A stretch of DNA of 64,000 bases from Limnanthes douglasii subsp. nivea. Taxonomy: Eukaryota > Streptophyta > Magnoliopsida > Brassicales > Limnanthaceae. The stretch covers positions 347,459,081 to 347,523,080 of the forward strand of contig JAUPFV010000001.1 of the NCBI GenBank assembly GCA_036936605.1, in the 5' to 3' direction. Position 1 is the first letter of the stretch, and every line of letters starts with the position of its first letter. The notes under the pieces are model-generated. The model made no database searches. It had not been told where the DNA came from and was given only the letters and a program-made list of their open reading frames with translations. This document shows positions 11,717-21,429 of the stretch, piece by piece. A program made the position numbers and the translations under genes.

Positions 11717-13995
11717 ATGAATCCAAGAACCCCGAAAGTGATCCACTGGTTCGAGCAGCAATCGAAACGTTAAAACATGATTTGCAAGAAGGGGATGATA
11801 AGCAGGATGAGTTTGTTCCAACTCGATAAAGTCAATTAGACATTGAAATGCGAATGAATCAACTACTGTATAAAATTAAAACTCTGAATGAGACGTACGA
11901 CCAGAGAGAACAATCTATTCAATCAACTAGGTTGAAATCAGAGGTGAGACATATGGATGACAAGAATGACGCTGACAATCAGTCTGATCGATCTTGCACA
12001 GTTCGTCAAGCTCGAAGTGAGCAGAAAAAATGCATTTTGAATCCTTTAGAAAACGTCACGCTTCACGAAAAGAGGGAAAAAGACATACAAAGGTATGTTA
12101 AATCTAGTGACGAATAAATAGAAAGTGCATCATCTAAATTTAGAAGGTATCGAGGATCTTCGAAAAAAGAAAAAGGTCGACCTCGAAAATCAAGAAAATA
12201 GTACGAAGCAATGAAGGAAAGTATACCACGATGCTTGAGGGAAGTTGAATGGTGTGAAGGGATCACATCGATTCAGTACAACGAAATAGATTATTAGAAT
12301 TTATACGTTGTAATGGGAACCGAGAATGATAATCAATATGTTCAAGGAGTTGACTGGAGATATTCTCTTCTGACAACTGAGATAAGGTCTACCCCTCTTC
12401 CGAACCGGTTTGATATCTCGAAGGTTGAAAAATTCGATGGGATGCAAGACCCTGATGGCCATATCAAATAGTTTTAAAATTCCATGATGAATTTTGAGGA
12501 CAATAATAGGTTGGTTTGTAGAGATTTCTCTCAAACGTTCAAAGGAACAACCTTGAAGTGGTACAACATGATTCCAAAAAGATCCATTTCTAATTTCATA
12601 GATTTTTACACAACTTTCCGAAGATAATTTGTGGGAAGTAAAGAGATGCGGGAAAATGAAGATACAATTATACAATGTCAACAAGCGGTAGAAGAGAAGC
12701 TGAAGGACTACACTAAACGATTTGTGTTATCCAAATTTGGGTTGGATAATTGTGAAGAATTGGTAGCATTCAGATAAGGGTTGTTATCAGAAGATCTAGC
12801 GAATGAGACAATAAAACGAAGAACTTTGAATTTTGAAGCATCGATGGCTCAGGTGGAGGATCAAATCAAGTTAGAAGAGTGGTTGGGCCTAGTCAAAAGA
12901 GGTCACGACAGGTGCTAAACAATCAAGGCCAATCCTCAAATTTAGGTCAACCAACGCGTCCGATGAAGAATTTACCTCATCGAACTGGAGGGTATTCAAC
13001 TCAGACAATAGGGTATTAGTTTCATAGATCGAGGCCTAATCACTGGATAAGGTTGGAGTACTATGTCGATTTAACTGAAAATATTGCTACAATCTATGAA
13101 AGGGAAAAGAGATACGTGAGTTTCAAAAAGCTCACTCTGATAAATAGACGAAAGGAAGAGCAAAATAACAGGTTTAGTAAGTGTCATAATGACATCAGAC
13201 ATGACACTGTAGACTGCATTGCTTTAAACAATGAGGTAGATGCTCTAATTGAGAATGGACAGTTGGTGGCCTATGTGAAAGGGCATAATAATGCATCGAA
13301 GGCTCCACTTGCATTGACTTCACATGCAACAAATCCAAATTGACAAGAAAAAATTTTAATGATTAAGGATTCCAAGATTGATGACTTCGATGTTGCATCA
13401 GAATACCTAGATACAGACCCGGATCAGTTGATTTTGATGGCAGTGGAAGAAGTGAAACAAGGCCGAGTTCAATGTCTATGCGAATATTTTTAGTCCTTAG
13501 TAATTTTTGGAGGAGACACTGTAACTGGAAATACCGAAAGTTCTAGAAACGATCATGTAATAATCCTAGCTACTTAAATAGTATGAGGGATGTCTACTCA
13601 TCTGTATGGTAAGAGAGATGTTCCCTTGATTCTTTTCGATTAAGATGATTTGAGAGGCACTGCAGGTCCTCATGAAGATGTTTTGGTTATTGGAGCAGAG
13701 GTAGCTGGTGTTCAAATCTGACTCGTGCTGATAGAATCAGGGGGCTCTTCAAATGTTTATTTTCAAATAAACTTATGATAGAATGCGTAATCCTTCTCAG
13801 ATTTCCTAATTAAAACGTACTATCATTGGGTTTACAAGAGTGACAACACAATTAATTGAAGATTTCGAGTAAGAGATGTGTTTGGGAAAATGAACTTTCA
13901 AAAAGAAGGTTCAGGTGCTCTTCATGGTGGTGAATTGTCCAACAAGCTACAATGCTATTTTCGGGAAATTTTGGATTTCGAGAATGTATGCAGTT
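11717..13995 (+). pseudogene. Gag and first part of protease of element D
   Basis: The plus-strand gag frame of element D, broken by frameshifts and stops. Segments matching Gag of B include the start (VRAAIETLKHDLQEGD), FEGTT-type capsid sequence near 12540 (TFKGTTLKWYNMIPK), TIIQCQQAVEEKLKDYTKRF near 12670 and a CCHC-like knuckle near 13180 (CHNDIRHDTVDC). The protease begins near 13640. Its active site near 13730 reads LIESGGSSN in place of the expected LIDTGSSAN, so the catalytic DTG is lost. The frame breaks at 13996 where element B is inserted, and resumes at 24283. Confidence 0.8.
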
Positions 13996-14000
13996 GTAAC
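13996..14000. other. Target-site duplication of element B, left copy
   Basis: GTAAC, identical to 24278-24282 on the other side of element B. It lies in a protease codon stretch of element D (YAVV-T). Confidence 0.9.
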
Positions 14001-14243
14001 TGGTGTGAATTAAAGTTGTAGTGAGAGAATTAAGAACAGAAAGTCTTCAAGGAGAATTTAAAGTAGTGAAAAGTACTTCTGAATATTTCATAGGTCAAAA
14101 TAACTCCTTCAGCCTCTTTAAATAGGCAGGGTGAGTTAATTAGAGAAACGGTTACATATTAGTATATTTACAATTTAACCCTTCGGTTTCTCCTAGTCCC
14201 TATTAATTGCACTTATGTCCCTGAGGAATATCTTTCCTTATCA
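14001..14243 (-). repeat. 3' LTR of element B (41-bp deletion)
   Basis: Plus-strand reading TGGTGTG to TTATCA. Compared with the partner LTR it has two substitutions and lacks 41 bp after CGGTTTCTCCTA; the lost part is flanked by TA on both sides. Confidence 0.95.
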
Positions 14244-14256
14244 GTAGCCCCCCTAG
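14244..14256 (-). other. Polypurine tract of element B
   Basis: On the minus strand CTAGGGGGGCTAC lies directly before the LTR start TGATAA. Element D has AACTAAGGGGCTAC at the same place, which supports this as the plus-strand primer site. Confidence 0.8.
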
Positions 14257-14653
14257 TTCTTATACAGAAATTTATAAGAACTATTAGCTCCTCGAATTCT
14301 TCCTCGGATCAACACCATTTTCACCATTTTACGTCTTTATTATGATTGAACTCAATGGTCTATGACTTTCTTCGAATTTGTGAATAAGTGCAAACGGATT
14401 TCTCAATTGCTTCGAATTTAACTCCTCTTCGAATTTGACTTCTTGTGGTATAGCTTTGCCTCTTCTTCGAACATTATTACTTCAAACATAGTTTAATAAC
14501 ATTTCGAAATTTCTGATCCCTAGCTTATGGATTGATTAGACCTCTAGTGGTAGACCTGTGACACTACTCGTTTCCTTTTCGTTTCATATTCCACCCAATG
14601 AAAACAACTTACTTGTTCCACACTTTCACATTCTCGACGTCATTCTTTTACCC
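14257..14653. other. Region between polypurine tract and accessory promoter of element B
   Basis: Non-coding and rich in TTCGAA motifs. It should hold the upstream promoter sequences of the accessory gene; no specific site is assigned. Confidence 0.4.
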
Positions 14654-14661
14654 TATAAATA
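14654..14661 (+). promoter_or_regulatory. TATA box of the accessory gene of element B
   Basis: TATAAATA in the context ACCCTATAAATACCC, 115 bp upstream of the accessory ATG at 14776. Transcription would start near 14690 and leave a leader of about 85 bases. At the same place on the other strand, D has AATAAATAC near 31470. The promoter is internal to the element and opposite to LTR-driven transcription. Confidence 0.65.
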
Positions 14662-14775
14662 CCCAGCTATTCATTCATTAAGAACTTTTTAGAGAATCCG
14701 TCTTTTGAACCATCTTCAATCTGTTCTTCATCTTCAACCCGATCTTCATAAACCTTCAACTCTCTTCATCTTTTC

Positions 14776-16089
14776 TTGTCTACCCAAGCAATCTCTCATA
14801 CCAATACCCATTGTATGAGAAGATATCCTAGATATAATAGATTTAAACCCAGAAGACCAGTAAGATCAAAGAAAAATCTTTTTTCTGGTTCCAGTAACCA
14901 AGTATTCGGGGCCTACGATTATCTTTGCATTTCTCGAAGAGCCAAAGAATACAAAGCTGCTGGGTTGATCTACAACGGTCCTCACTCTTCCTGTACCACT
15001 TTTAAATACGGTAATTTCAATCCTAACCTTGTCACTTCGTCTTCACCTTTAGTTTCTATCCCAGAAAATAATCCAACAACCTCTCTTCCTCAAAATCTAA
15101 CCAATTCTTCATTGTTAAGACCTCATCGGAAATCTAGAGTCGTTACTTTAGATAAGCCACCAACTGATAATAAATCACAACCCAATTCACCTGTCCTTCA
15201 AGTCGAAGAGACAAAAAACCTTCAATCCAACCCACTCCCTCCTCAAATCGAGGCTATCAGAGCTAAACGTGCCAAAAAATCACCTTTTCTAGTAATGGGT
15301 GAAGAAGCAAAAAACTCTTCTCCTCCTCAACACTCTCCTCCTCCCCCACAAGAAGTGGATGACACTACACCAGAGTGTAGTCAGCCAATTCCTGTGACTC
15401 AACAGGAGACTCAAATCCGAAGTCACTCCGATGAAGGTCACAAAAAAGACGATTCAGAAGCTACTGAGTCTGATGCCGAAGAGGAATCCGAGGCTGATGG
15501 TGTAGCTCCTCCAAAGAAGACTCGAGGGAAAAAAGCTCTTATTACACTTCCTGAGAACGTTGCCTCCTTAGTTCAAGAAAATCTCAAGCCTCTTTCTGCT
15601 TGGTACATTCTTGCCTTAAAGAATGTATCCTACAGCTACTACCTCGAATCAGAGAAAGAGCAACTCAGAAGGCTATGGGGGTTAACTGTCAAAAAGATGA
15701 GCTAGTAGTGTACCCTGAGCTCTTCAACTGGGGACTTCGGTTTCCCCTTGATCCGATGATAGTAAAGTTCTTCGAAATCCACAGACTGTGTCTAACACAA
15801 GTCACCCCCAACTTGCTCTTCACTTTGTTCTCAGCAATCATGGTATCGAGGCTTGGAGGCATTCCCCTCGAAATCGAGGACTTCATCTCAGTAACCAAAG
15901 TCTCAAATGGCCCAGTTCTGCCGTTTTATTACTTAACCCTTGAAGATGATTTAAAAATTATCGACGACCTCCTCGAAGCCGATAAGTTCTGGAAACAAAG
16001 GTTCGTCTTTCTGTCAGGTGCCTGGGAAAATGGCAAAGATATTTCCGATGCGAATCCTTCCAAACTTACCCTTACATGGAGAGACAGTA
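14776..16089 (+). CDS. Accessory gene of element B, exon 1 (one frameshift)
   Basis: First exon of the antisense accessory gene. The frame from 14776 gives a basic N-terminus (FKPRRPVRSKKN), a conserved GAYDYLCISRRAKEY block (residues about 47-61), then a low-complexity Pro/Ser/Glu region with a KKTRGKK basic patch. It stops at 15705. A second frame continues from before that point to 16089 and carries the most domain-like part: ELFNWGLRFPLDPMIVKFFE, then VTPNLLFTLFSAIMVSRLGGIPLEIEDF. This resembles the plant family called putative gypsy type transposon (Pfam Transposase_28, recalled and not searched). The two frames overlap at 15600-15705, and the join needs one base change near the A-run at 15692-15696. 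The exon ends at a GTAAGT donor. Function unknown. Confidence 0.7.
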
Positions 16090-16164
16090 GTAAGTGATAC
16101 CTTCCTTTATTTATTGAGTTGTTTTCGAATCAATTTATTTAGCTAACTATTTGTCTCTCTTTAG
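16090..16164 (+). other. Intron of the accessory gene of element B
   Basis: A 75-bp T-rich intron from GTAAGT to TTTAG. Removing it joins the two exons in frame (RDSS-K-IPRRFKSRR). Element D has an intron at the same codon position (29843-29929 on the minus strand, GTAACA to CACAG, followed by the matching AAATTC exon start). Confidence 0.75.
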
Positions 16165-17564
16165 AAATTCCGAGGCGATTTAAGAGTCGTCGAAAAGAAG
16201 CCAAACTTATCTTCCAAAAAATGGCTGAGTGGGCTGAAAAGTCTTGGGGAAATGGCTTTCACTCAGCATTCGAGCCTATTAACTTTGTTAACAGCCATCT
16301 CTGGCGTATATCTTTAGGGGCTGACTTCCCTCAAGATCCGATGACGCCACCAAATCCCCTCCTAGCAGTTGAGAGGATACTTGCACCAGATGGGAAATGC
16401 TATCTTCCGCTCCGGAATCGAAGTGACAGCCATCTTCCTTTAAAGAAGAAAAGAAAATTGACCTAGAAGAAAGCCACCACAAGCAGGGCTAAGCCTTCCA
16501 AGACTTCGAAGAGTGTAGGGAAAAGAAAAACATCTGCACCTTCACTTCCCACCATATCCGAAGAAGATCAGCCTGTCCTGAAAAAGAAAAAGGACACCAC
16601 TCCAAAAAAGAAAAAGATTAAGTCTAGCAAGCCAAATGAAAAGAATGAAGCTGATATACTAGAGGCTGTGCTAGCTTCCGAGGCGCAGGGTAAAACTTTT
16701 ATTGAGAAAAACCCTGAAGGAGAAATAACACTTGGAGATAAACAAATAGACGATTATCTGAACTTCGAAGACTTTAACTCAAGTGGGGATTTTGTGTTTT
16801 CTGACTCTCAACCTGCCAATGTTGTTCCACCAATTTCTACTGGGGCTGCTACAGCTTCGACATCTAACACCATCGCTCCTGTTCATCAGCCATTAGTCTT
16901 TCCTCACTCAGAGAAATCCGATGAGGTAACTTCAATTCTCCAACCTTTTCCAAATTTAATTGCTGCAGTCACCAAGTTATACGAAGAGGTGAGCAAATCT
17001 CAAACCCAATTGGAGCGCCTTGCCCAAGAGTTAGCTAGGAGCAGAAAAGAAACAGAGTCTGAAAAGACTTCGAAAAATGAAGCACTCCAAAAATTCGAAG
17101 CTGAGAAAGAACAGCTTCTTAAAGAACACAAGGAAGAAGTCGAAGCTCTTAAAACTACTCATCTGCAAGCTCTTGAAAATCTAAAGGCTGAACATTCTAC
17201 TGCTATTTCCGATGCTACGGAGCTTATTAAGGAAACGAAAGAAAAACTGGAAAAAAGCCAGACTGAGATTACTACACTTCGAACAGGATTCGAGGAGGAA
17301 AAGAAAGCTGCAGTCAAACAGGCTGAAACCAAAGTTAGTTCTGTGATGCTCGAAGGCATGAAGAAAACTCAAATTGATACATCTATTCAGCTTCTTCGAG
17401 AAGTTCATGCTGCTTGTCCAAGACTAGACTTATCAAACCTTTGGAAACGAGTTCCAGAAGAACAACGCCCAAAGGAAGCTTTCGAAGCGCCACCAAGCTC
17501 CTCCTCAGAAGAAGGAAATAGTTCCGAAGAGGAATCATCAGAAGAAGAAGAAAATGATGCCTAA
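16165..17564 (+). CDS. Accessory gene of element B, exon 2 (one in-frame TAG)
   Basis: Second exon of the accessory gene, one frame from 16165 to the TAA at 17562-17564, with a single in-frame TAG at 16464-16466. It encodes a WAEKSWGNGF block, the ILAPDGKCYLPLRNRSD segment (also seen in D near 29640), then a run of basic clusters (KKKRKL, KKKKDTTPKKKKIK) that could serve for nuclear import. A long charged coiled-coil segment follows (about 17000-17330), then LLREVHAAC and an acidic Ser/Glu tail (SSSSEEGNSSEEESSEEEE). The same tail ends the copies in A and D, so the C-terminus is under some constraint. Function unknown. Confidence 0.75.
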
Positions 17565-17716
17565 TAGGCTAGGCAGTTTGTTTTTGTTTTTTGTGTATGT
17601 GATTAAGTACTTCCCCCCTTTTTTGTAAACTTCGTATTTTATCCCACGAGCAAACCACTTATCTTTTTTATATCTTAAATTTCTGGTATACTTGTTTGAA
17701 CTGGTTATTTCTAAAC

Positions 17717-17886
17717 ATAGATGCACTCATAAGTCGTGGCACCTCGAAAAATAGATGCACTCATAAGACGTGGCACCTCGAAAAATAGATGCACTCATAA
17801 GACGTGGCACCTCGAAAAATAGATGCACTCATAAGACGTGGCACCTCGAAAAATAGATGCACTCATAAGACGTGGCACCTCGAAAA
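17717..17886. repeat. Tandem array, 5 x 34 bp (element B)
   Basis: Five units start at 17717, 17751, 17785, 17819 and 17853. They are identical except for one base in the first (AAGTCG for AAGACG) and the last end. The core GACGTGGCACCTCGAAAA is related to GAACGTAGCACTTCGAAT of A and to the inverted core in D. The near identity points to recent amplification within this copy or its source. Confidence 0.95.
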
Positions 17887-17938
17887 TTTGGTTGTTTCTT
17901 CAAAGCTATCGCTTCGGAAAATTATTCTTGGTCAACTT

Positions 17939-17959
17939 TCAAAGATGATCAGTCTTTGC
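17939..17959. other. Conserved stem-loop (element B copy)
   Basis: Arms CAAAGA and TCTTTG around TGATCAG, preceded by TTGGTCAAC. It matches the copies at 1380-1400 and, inverted, at 27840-27860. Confidence 0.55.
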
Positions 17960-18120
17960 CAAATTACCAAAATAATAAATCACACATCATAGTAAACAAC
18001 CAATGGCCAAAAGAAATTTTATTAAAAAATTCAATATTAATCAGACACCTCGTTAAAACCTTTCTGGGCCAACAGATAAGGAAAGAGTATGTCTGTTTTA
18101 CAAAAATTCGAAGTTCAGTT

Positions 18121-19500
18121 TTACTCACAGTACAATTTCAAGTGCTCTATGTTCCAAGGGTGCTTGAGCATCCTCCCTTCTCGATCTGACAACCTGTAGG
18201 AACCTGGTTTGACCCTCATTTTAACTTCGTAAGGACCTTCCCAATTCGGGGCCAATTTTCCGAGGTGTTTATCCTTGGTGTGAAGAAATACTTTTCGTAA
18301 CACTAGATCGCCAATTTTGAATTCCCTTCTCTTAACTTTAGCATCGTACCTGCTTCTCATTAATGTTTGATAATGGATCACATTCAAATGTGCCTTGACC
18401 CTTTTTTCTTCCAACAAATCAAGTTCCACCCTTCTAGCCTCATCGTTATCTGCATCGGAATATTGTAGTAGTCTATAAGAGGGCAATGTAGATTCAGTAG
18501 GGCACACAGCGTCCATCCCATATACTAAAGAAAAAGGGGTCTCTTTTGTAGCCTCTCTAGGGGTGGTTCTATATGCCCATAACACCTCTTGAAGATAATT
18601 TGGCCATTTCCCTGCTGCTCCTGCCAAATTTTTCTTCAAGCCATCCAAAATGGATCTATTTGTAACTTCCACCTGTCCATTTGCCTGGGGGTGGAAAGGA
18701 GTGGAAAAGCATTGCTGTATCCCTTTCGAGGAGCAAAAAGAGTCCATTTCCTTGTTATTAAATTGAGGACCATTATCCGTTGTTATTTTTCGAGGTACTC
18801 CAAAAAAGTAGCAAATATTACTTTGAATAAACTTGATTACATCCTTAGCTTTTGTTCCAGCTAAGGGTTCTGCTTCTGCCCACTTCGAAAAATAATCAAC
18901 CGCAACAATAATCATTTGTCTTCCACCAGAAGCCATAGGTAATGGTCCCACTAAATCAATCCCCCACCTATCGAAAGGAACCGCTTCTGAAATTGTCATT
19001 AGGGGTACCGCTGGTTTGTGTATTAAATTTGCATACTTTTGGCAAGTGTCACAACTTCGAACTAACGACTTGGCATCTTGCAAAATGGTAGGCCAATAAT
19101 ATCCTGCCAACAATACCCTACGCGTTAAAGCTCTAAACCCACAATGAGCTGAACCATCCCCATCATGCAGTTCGGATAGAATGTTCTGAGACTCATGCTT
19201 GCTTAAACATCGTAGTAAAGGTTTCGAAGCAGACCTTTTGTACAATACTCCATCCAATACCACATAGCCAAGAGCTTTGTACTTTATTTTCTTAAGCAAG
19301 TGTTTATCAAGAGGTAAAATTCCCTTTGAAATAAAGTTTAACAAATCATACCTCCAGTCTCCTCGAGCGCACATCGGATCATTCACTACCTCACTAACAA
19401 CTTCACACTGCTCAGAATTCGGTATGATCGAAGGCGATGGTTGTGTTATGATCCACGGATATTCTTCAGAATAAGCCATTGTTGCCAAAGAATCAGCCAT
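18121..19500 (-). CDS. Integrase domain of element B pol
   Basis: Minus-strand frame of 459 codons that continues the pol frame after a TGA at 19516-19518. Domains in order: an N-terminal HHCC zinc-binding region (H-DGDGSAH, then CDTCQK, residues about 110-142); the catalytic core with GIDLVGPLP (first Asp, about 179), TTDNGPQFN (second Asp, about 241) and HPQANGQVEVTNR (Glu, about 277); and a C-terminal GPYEVKMRVKPGSYRL segment like the GPY/F module. The first Met shown is internal, since the protein would be released from a polyprotein. The end HPWNIEHLKLYCE matches A and D. All catalytic residues are present. Confidence 0.9.
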   Translation of the reverse strand: MADSLATMAYSEEYPWIITQPSPSIIPNSEQCEVVSEVVNDPMCARGDWRYDLLNFISKGILPLDKHLLKKIKYKALGYVVLDGVLYKRSASKPLLRCLSKHESQNILSELHDGDGSAHCGFRALTRRVLLAGYYWPTILQDAKSLVRSCDTCQKYANLIHKPAVPLMTISEAVPFDRWGIDLVGPLPMASGGRQMIIVAVDYFSKWAEAEPLAGTKAKDVIKFIQSNICYFFGVPRKITTDNGPQFNNKEMDSFCSSKGIQQCFSTPFHPQANGQVEVTNRSILDGLKKNLAGAAGKWPNYLQEVLWAYRTTPREATKETPFSLVYGMDAVCPTESTLPSYRLLQYSDADNDEARRVELDLLEEKRVKAHLNVIHYQTLMRSRYDAKVKRREFKIGDLVLRKVFLHTKDKHLGKLAPNWEGPYEVKMRVKPGSYRLSDREGRMLKHPWNIEHLKLYCE

Positions 19501-19515
19501 TGTGTTGCTACCTCT

Positions 19516-21426
19516 TCAAATATGCTCCACTTCGACATTTTCAAACTGTGCCATCACTCCTCGAAGCTCTTGTAAGTACAAAATCAAACGCTCCTTTTTA
19601 GCTTCCGACACCCCTTTAACGTGGTTAACAACCAACTGTGAATCTGTTTCCAAGCGTACAAACATTGCTCCACAAATCTTTGCTAACCGCAATCCTGCTA
19701 GCACAGCTTCATATTCAGCTTCGTTATTTGAAGCATGAAAGCCAAATTTTATAGCTTGAAACATAAATTTCCCTGTTGGTGCCACCAACTCGACTCCTGC
19801 ACTTGACCCTTTACTACTGGATCCCCCATCAGTTCGTATTGTCCACGTCGGATTCTCATTCACCTTTTCAGCATCTTTCTCTTCGGATCTGCTTGAGTGA
19901 AACTCCACCAAAAAATCTGCTAAAGCTTGAGCTTTGATAGCTGTTCGAGGAGAAAATAGCACATCGAAATCTCCCAATTCCACAGACCACTTGGTCATTC
20001 TTCCTGAAATGTCTGGTTTTTGCAAAACATTTTTTAATGGATATGAAGTTCGAACTACAATCGTATGTGCCTGGAAGTAAGGGCGCATTTTTCTTGCTGC
20101 CACTACTATACACAGTGCCAATTTTTCGAGCTTCAAATAGCGTTTCTCAGCATCAACCAAACTTTTGCTGACATAGTAAACAGGCTTCGAAATTTTTGTG
20201 TCCTCACTGATCAAAACTGCGCTTACTGCATAATCTGACACTGCTATATACAAAAATAACTGCTCACCTTTCCGAGGCTTTGATAATATTTCAGGAGAGG
20301 ACAAAAGATTTTTGATCTTCAAAAAGGCTTCTTCACAATCCGAAGTCCACTCGAAATTATTGGGTTTACGCAGCACCTGGAAAAAAGGCAAGCACTTATC
20401 TGAAAAACGAGAAATGAATCTGTTCAAAGCTGCTAACATGCCCGTTAGCATTTGCACTTCTTTGATATTCCGAGGTGAAGACATCGATATCAGAGCCTTC
20501 AACTGTTCTGGATCCACCTCGATTCCTCTTTCACTAATCATATACCCCAAAAATTTGCCAGATCGGACTCCAAATGTGCATTTTTCTGGGTTCAACTTCA
20601 ATTGAATGGCTCTAAGATTCAAAAACGTCTCTTCTAAATCTTCAATATGTTCATCATCACTCTTGCTTTTAACAAGCATGTCATCGATGTACACTTCAAT
20701 ATTTCTCCCAATCTGTGAAGCAAACGCCTTATTCTTCAGCCTCTGATATGTTGACCCAGCATTTTTCAATCCGAACGGCATTACTTTATAGCAATGCAAA
20801 CCTCTGTCAGTAATAAAAGTTGTACTTTCTTCATCATCTGGATTCATTCCAATTTGATTATACCCCGAAAATGCATCCATGAAAGTCAAAATTTTATTTC
20901 CCGAAGTGGAATCCACTAACTGATCTATTCGAGGCACCGGAAAAGGATCTTTTGGACAAGCTCTATTCAAATCTGTGAAGTCCACGCACATTCGCCATTT
21001 TCCGTTCTTCTTTTTCACTACCACCGGATTAGCCGTCCACCTCGGATAATTGGCCTCCCTAATGTGCCCCATCTTGTATAGCCGATCCACTTCGGCAACT
21101 ATGGCCTCGGATTTCTCCCATGAAAAAGCCCTTCTTTTTTGGATAATCGGTTTGACCTTCGGATCAACCGCTAAGCTATGACATATGATGCTACTTGGGA
21201 CCCCTACTACGTCTTCAGATCTCCACGCAAACACATCCAAATTTTCAGACAAAAAAGTTAACAACTTTTCTCGCATCGACAAAGATAACAGAGTGCCAAT
21301 TCGAAGTACCCTGCCATTATTGAAAATATATTCCTCTATTTCTTCATTGACCACCACAGAACTCGGGGTTGACCTCGGATCATCAATTCCCTCATCTGTT
21401 CCATCAGAAGACAACCCCCCAAACTG
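19516..21426 (-). CDS. RT, RNase H and archaeal-type RNase H of element B
   Basis: This frame is continuous with Gag-PR except for the TAG at 21427-21429, and has no in-frame ATG at its start. It encodes a linker, a reverse transcriptase with YIDDML at about residue 240, the Ty3 RNase H near residue 390 (FLYIAVSDYAVSAVLI), and the archaeal-type RNase H from about residue 520 (RTDGGSSSKGSSAGVELV, then ASNNEAEYEAVLAGLRLA and LETDSQLV). It ends at a TGA (19516-19518) where A and D have a Ser codon (HIS-R/K-G-N/S-N). This one change separates it from integrase. It works in the cytoplasmic particle to make cDNA. Confidence 0.92.
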   Translation of the reverse strand, partial: QFGGLSSDGTDEGIDDPRSTPSSVVVNEEIEEYIFNNGRVLRIGTLLSLSMREKLLTFLSENLDVFAWRSEDVVGVPSSIICHSLAVDPKVKPIIQKRRAFSWEKSEAIVAEVDRLYKMGHIREANYPRWTANPVVVKKKNGKWRMCVDFTDLNRACPKDPFPVPRIDQLVDSTSGNKILTFMDAFSGYNQIGMNPDDEESTTFITDRGLHCYKVMPFGLKNAGSTYQRLKNKAFASQIGRNIEVYIDDMLVKSKSDDEHIEDLEETFLNLRAIQLKLNPEKCTFGVRSGKFLGYMISERGIEVDPEQLKALISMSSPRNIKEVQMLTGMLAALNRFISRFSDKCLPFFQVLRKPNNFEWTSDCEEAFLKIKNLLSSPEILSKPRKGEQLFLYIAVSDYAVSAVLISEDTKISKPVYYVSKSLVDAEKRYLKLEKLALCIVVAARKMRPYFQAHTIVVRTSYPLKNVLQKPDISGRMTKWSVELGDFDVLFSPRTAIKAQALADFLVEFHSSRSEEKDAEKVNENPTWTIRTDGGSSSKGSSAGVELVAPTGKFMFQAIKFGFHASNNEAEYEAVLAGLRLAKICGAMFVRLETDSQLVVNHVKGVSEAKKERLILYLQELRGVMAQFENVEVEHI

Positions 21427-21429
21427 CTA
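21421..21429 (-). other. Stop codon with CAR context between PR and RT (element B)
   Basis: In-frame TAG (21427-21429) followed by CAG TTT GGG GGG on the minus strand. Both flanking frames are open and in register, and A and D have a stop at the same place. The context fits CAR-YY but ends in T instead of A. Confidence 0.5.

Larger units (their letters stand above)
17565..18120. other. Convergent intergenic region of element B
   Basis: Gap of 556 bp between the accessory stop (17564) and the pol stop (18121). It holds the 34-bp array and stem-loop. TTGTTTCTTC, GGCCAA and the block CAACAGATAAGGAAAGAG are shared with element A. Confidence 0.6.

Noticed and set aside
17717..17886. Evenly spaced 34-bp repeats that resemble a CRISPR array
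   Set aside because: The units follow each other without unique spacers and lie inside a plant retrotransposon, so this is a minisatellite.
19277..19474. Open frames on the plus strand opposite element B pol (also 20312-20605, 21665-22108)
   Set aside because: Shadows of the long minus-strand gag-pol frame, with no homology of their own.
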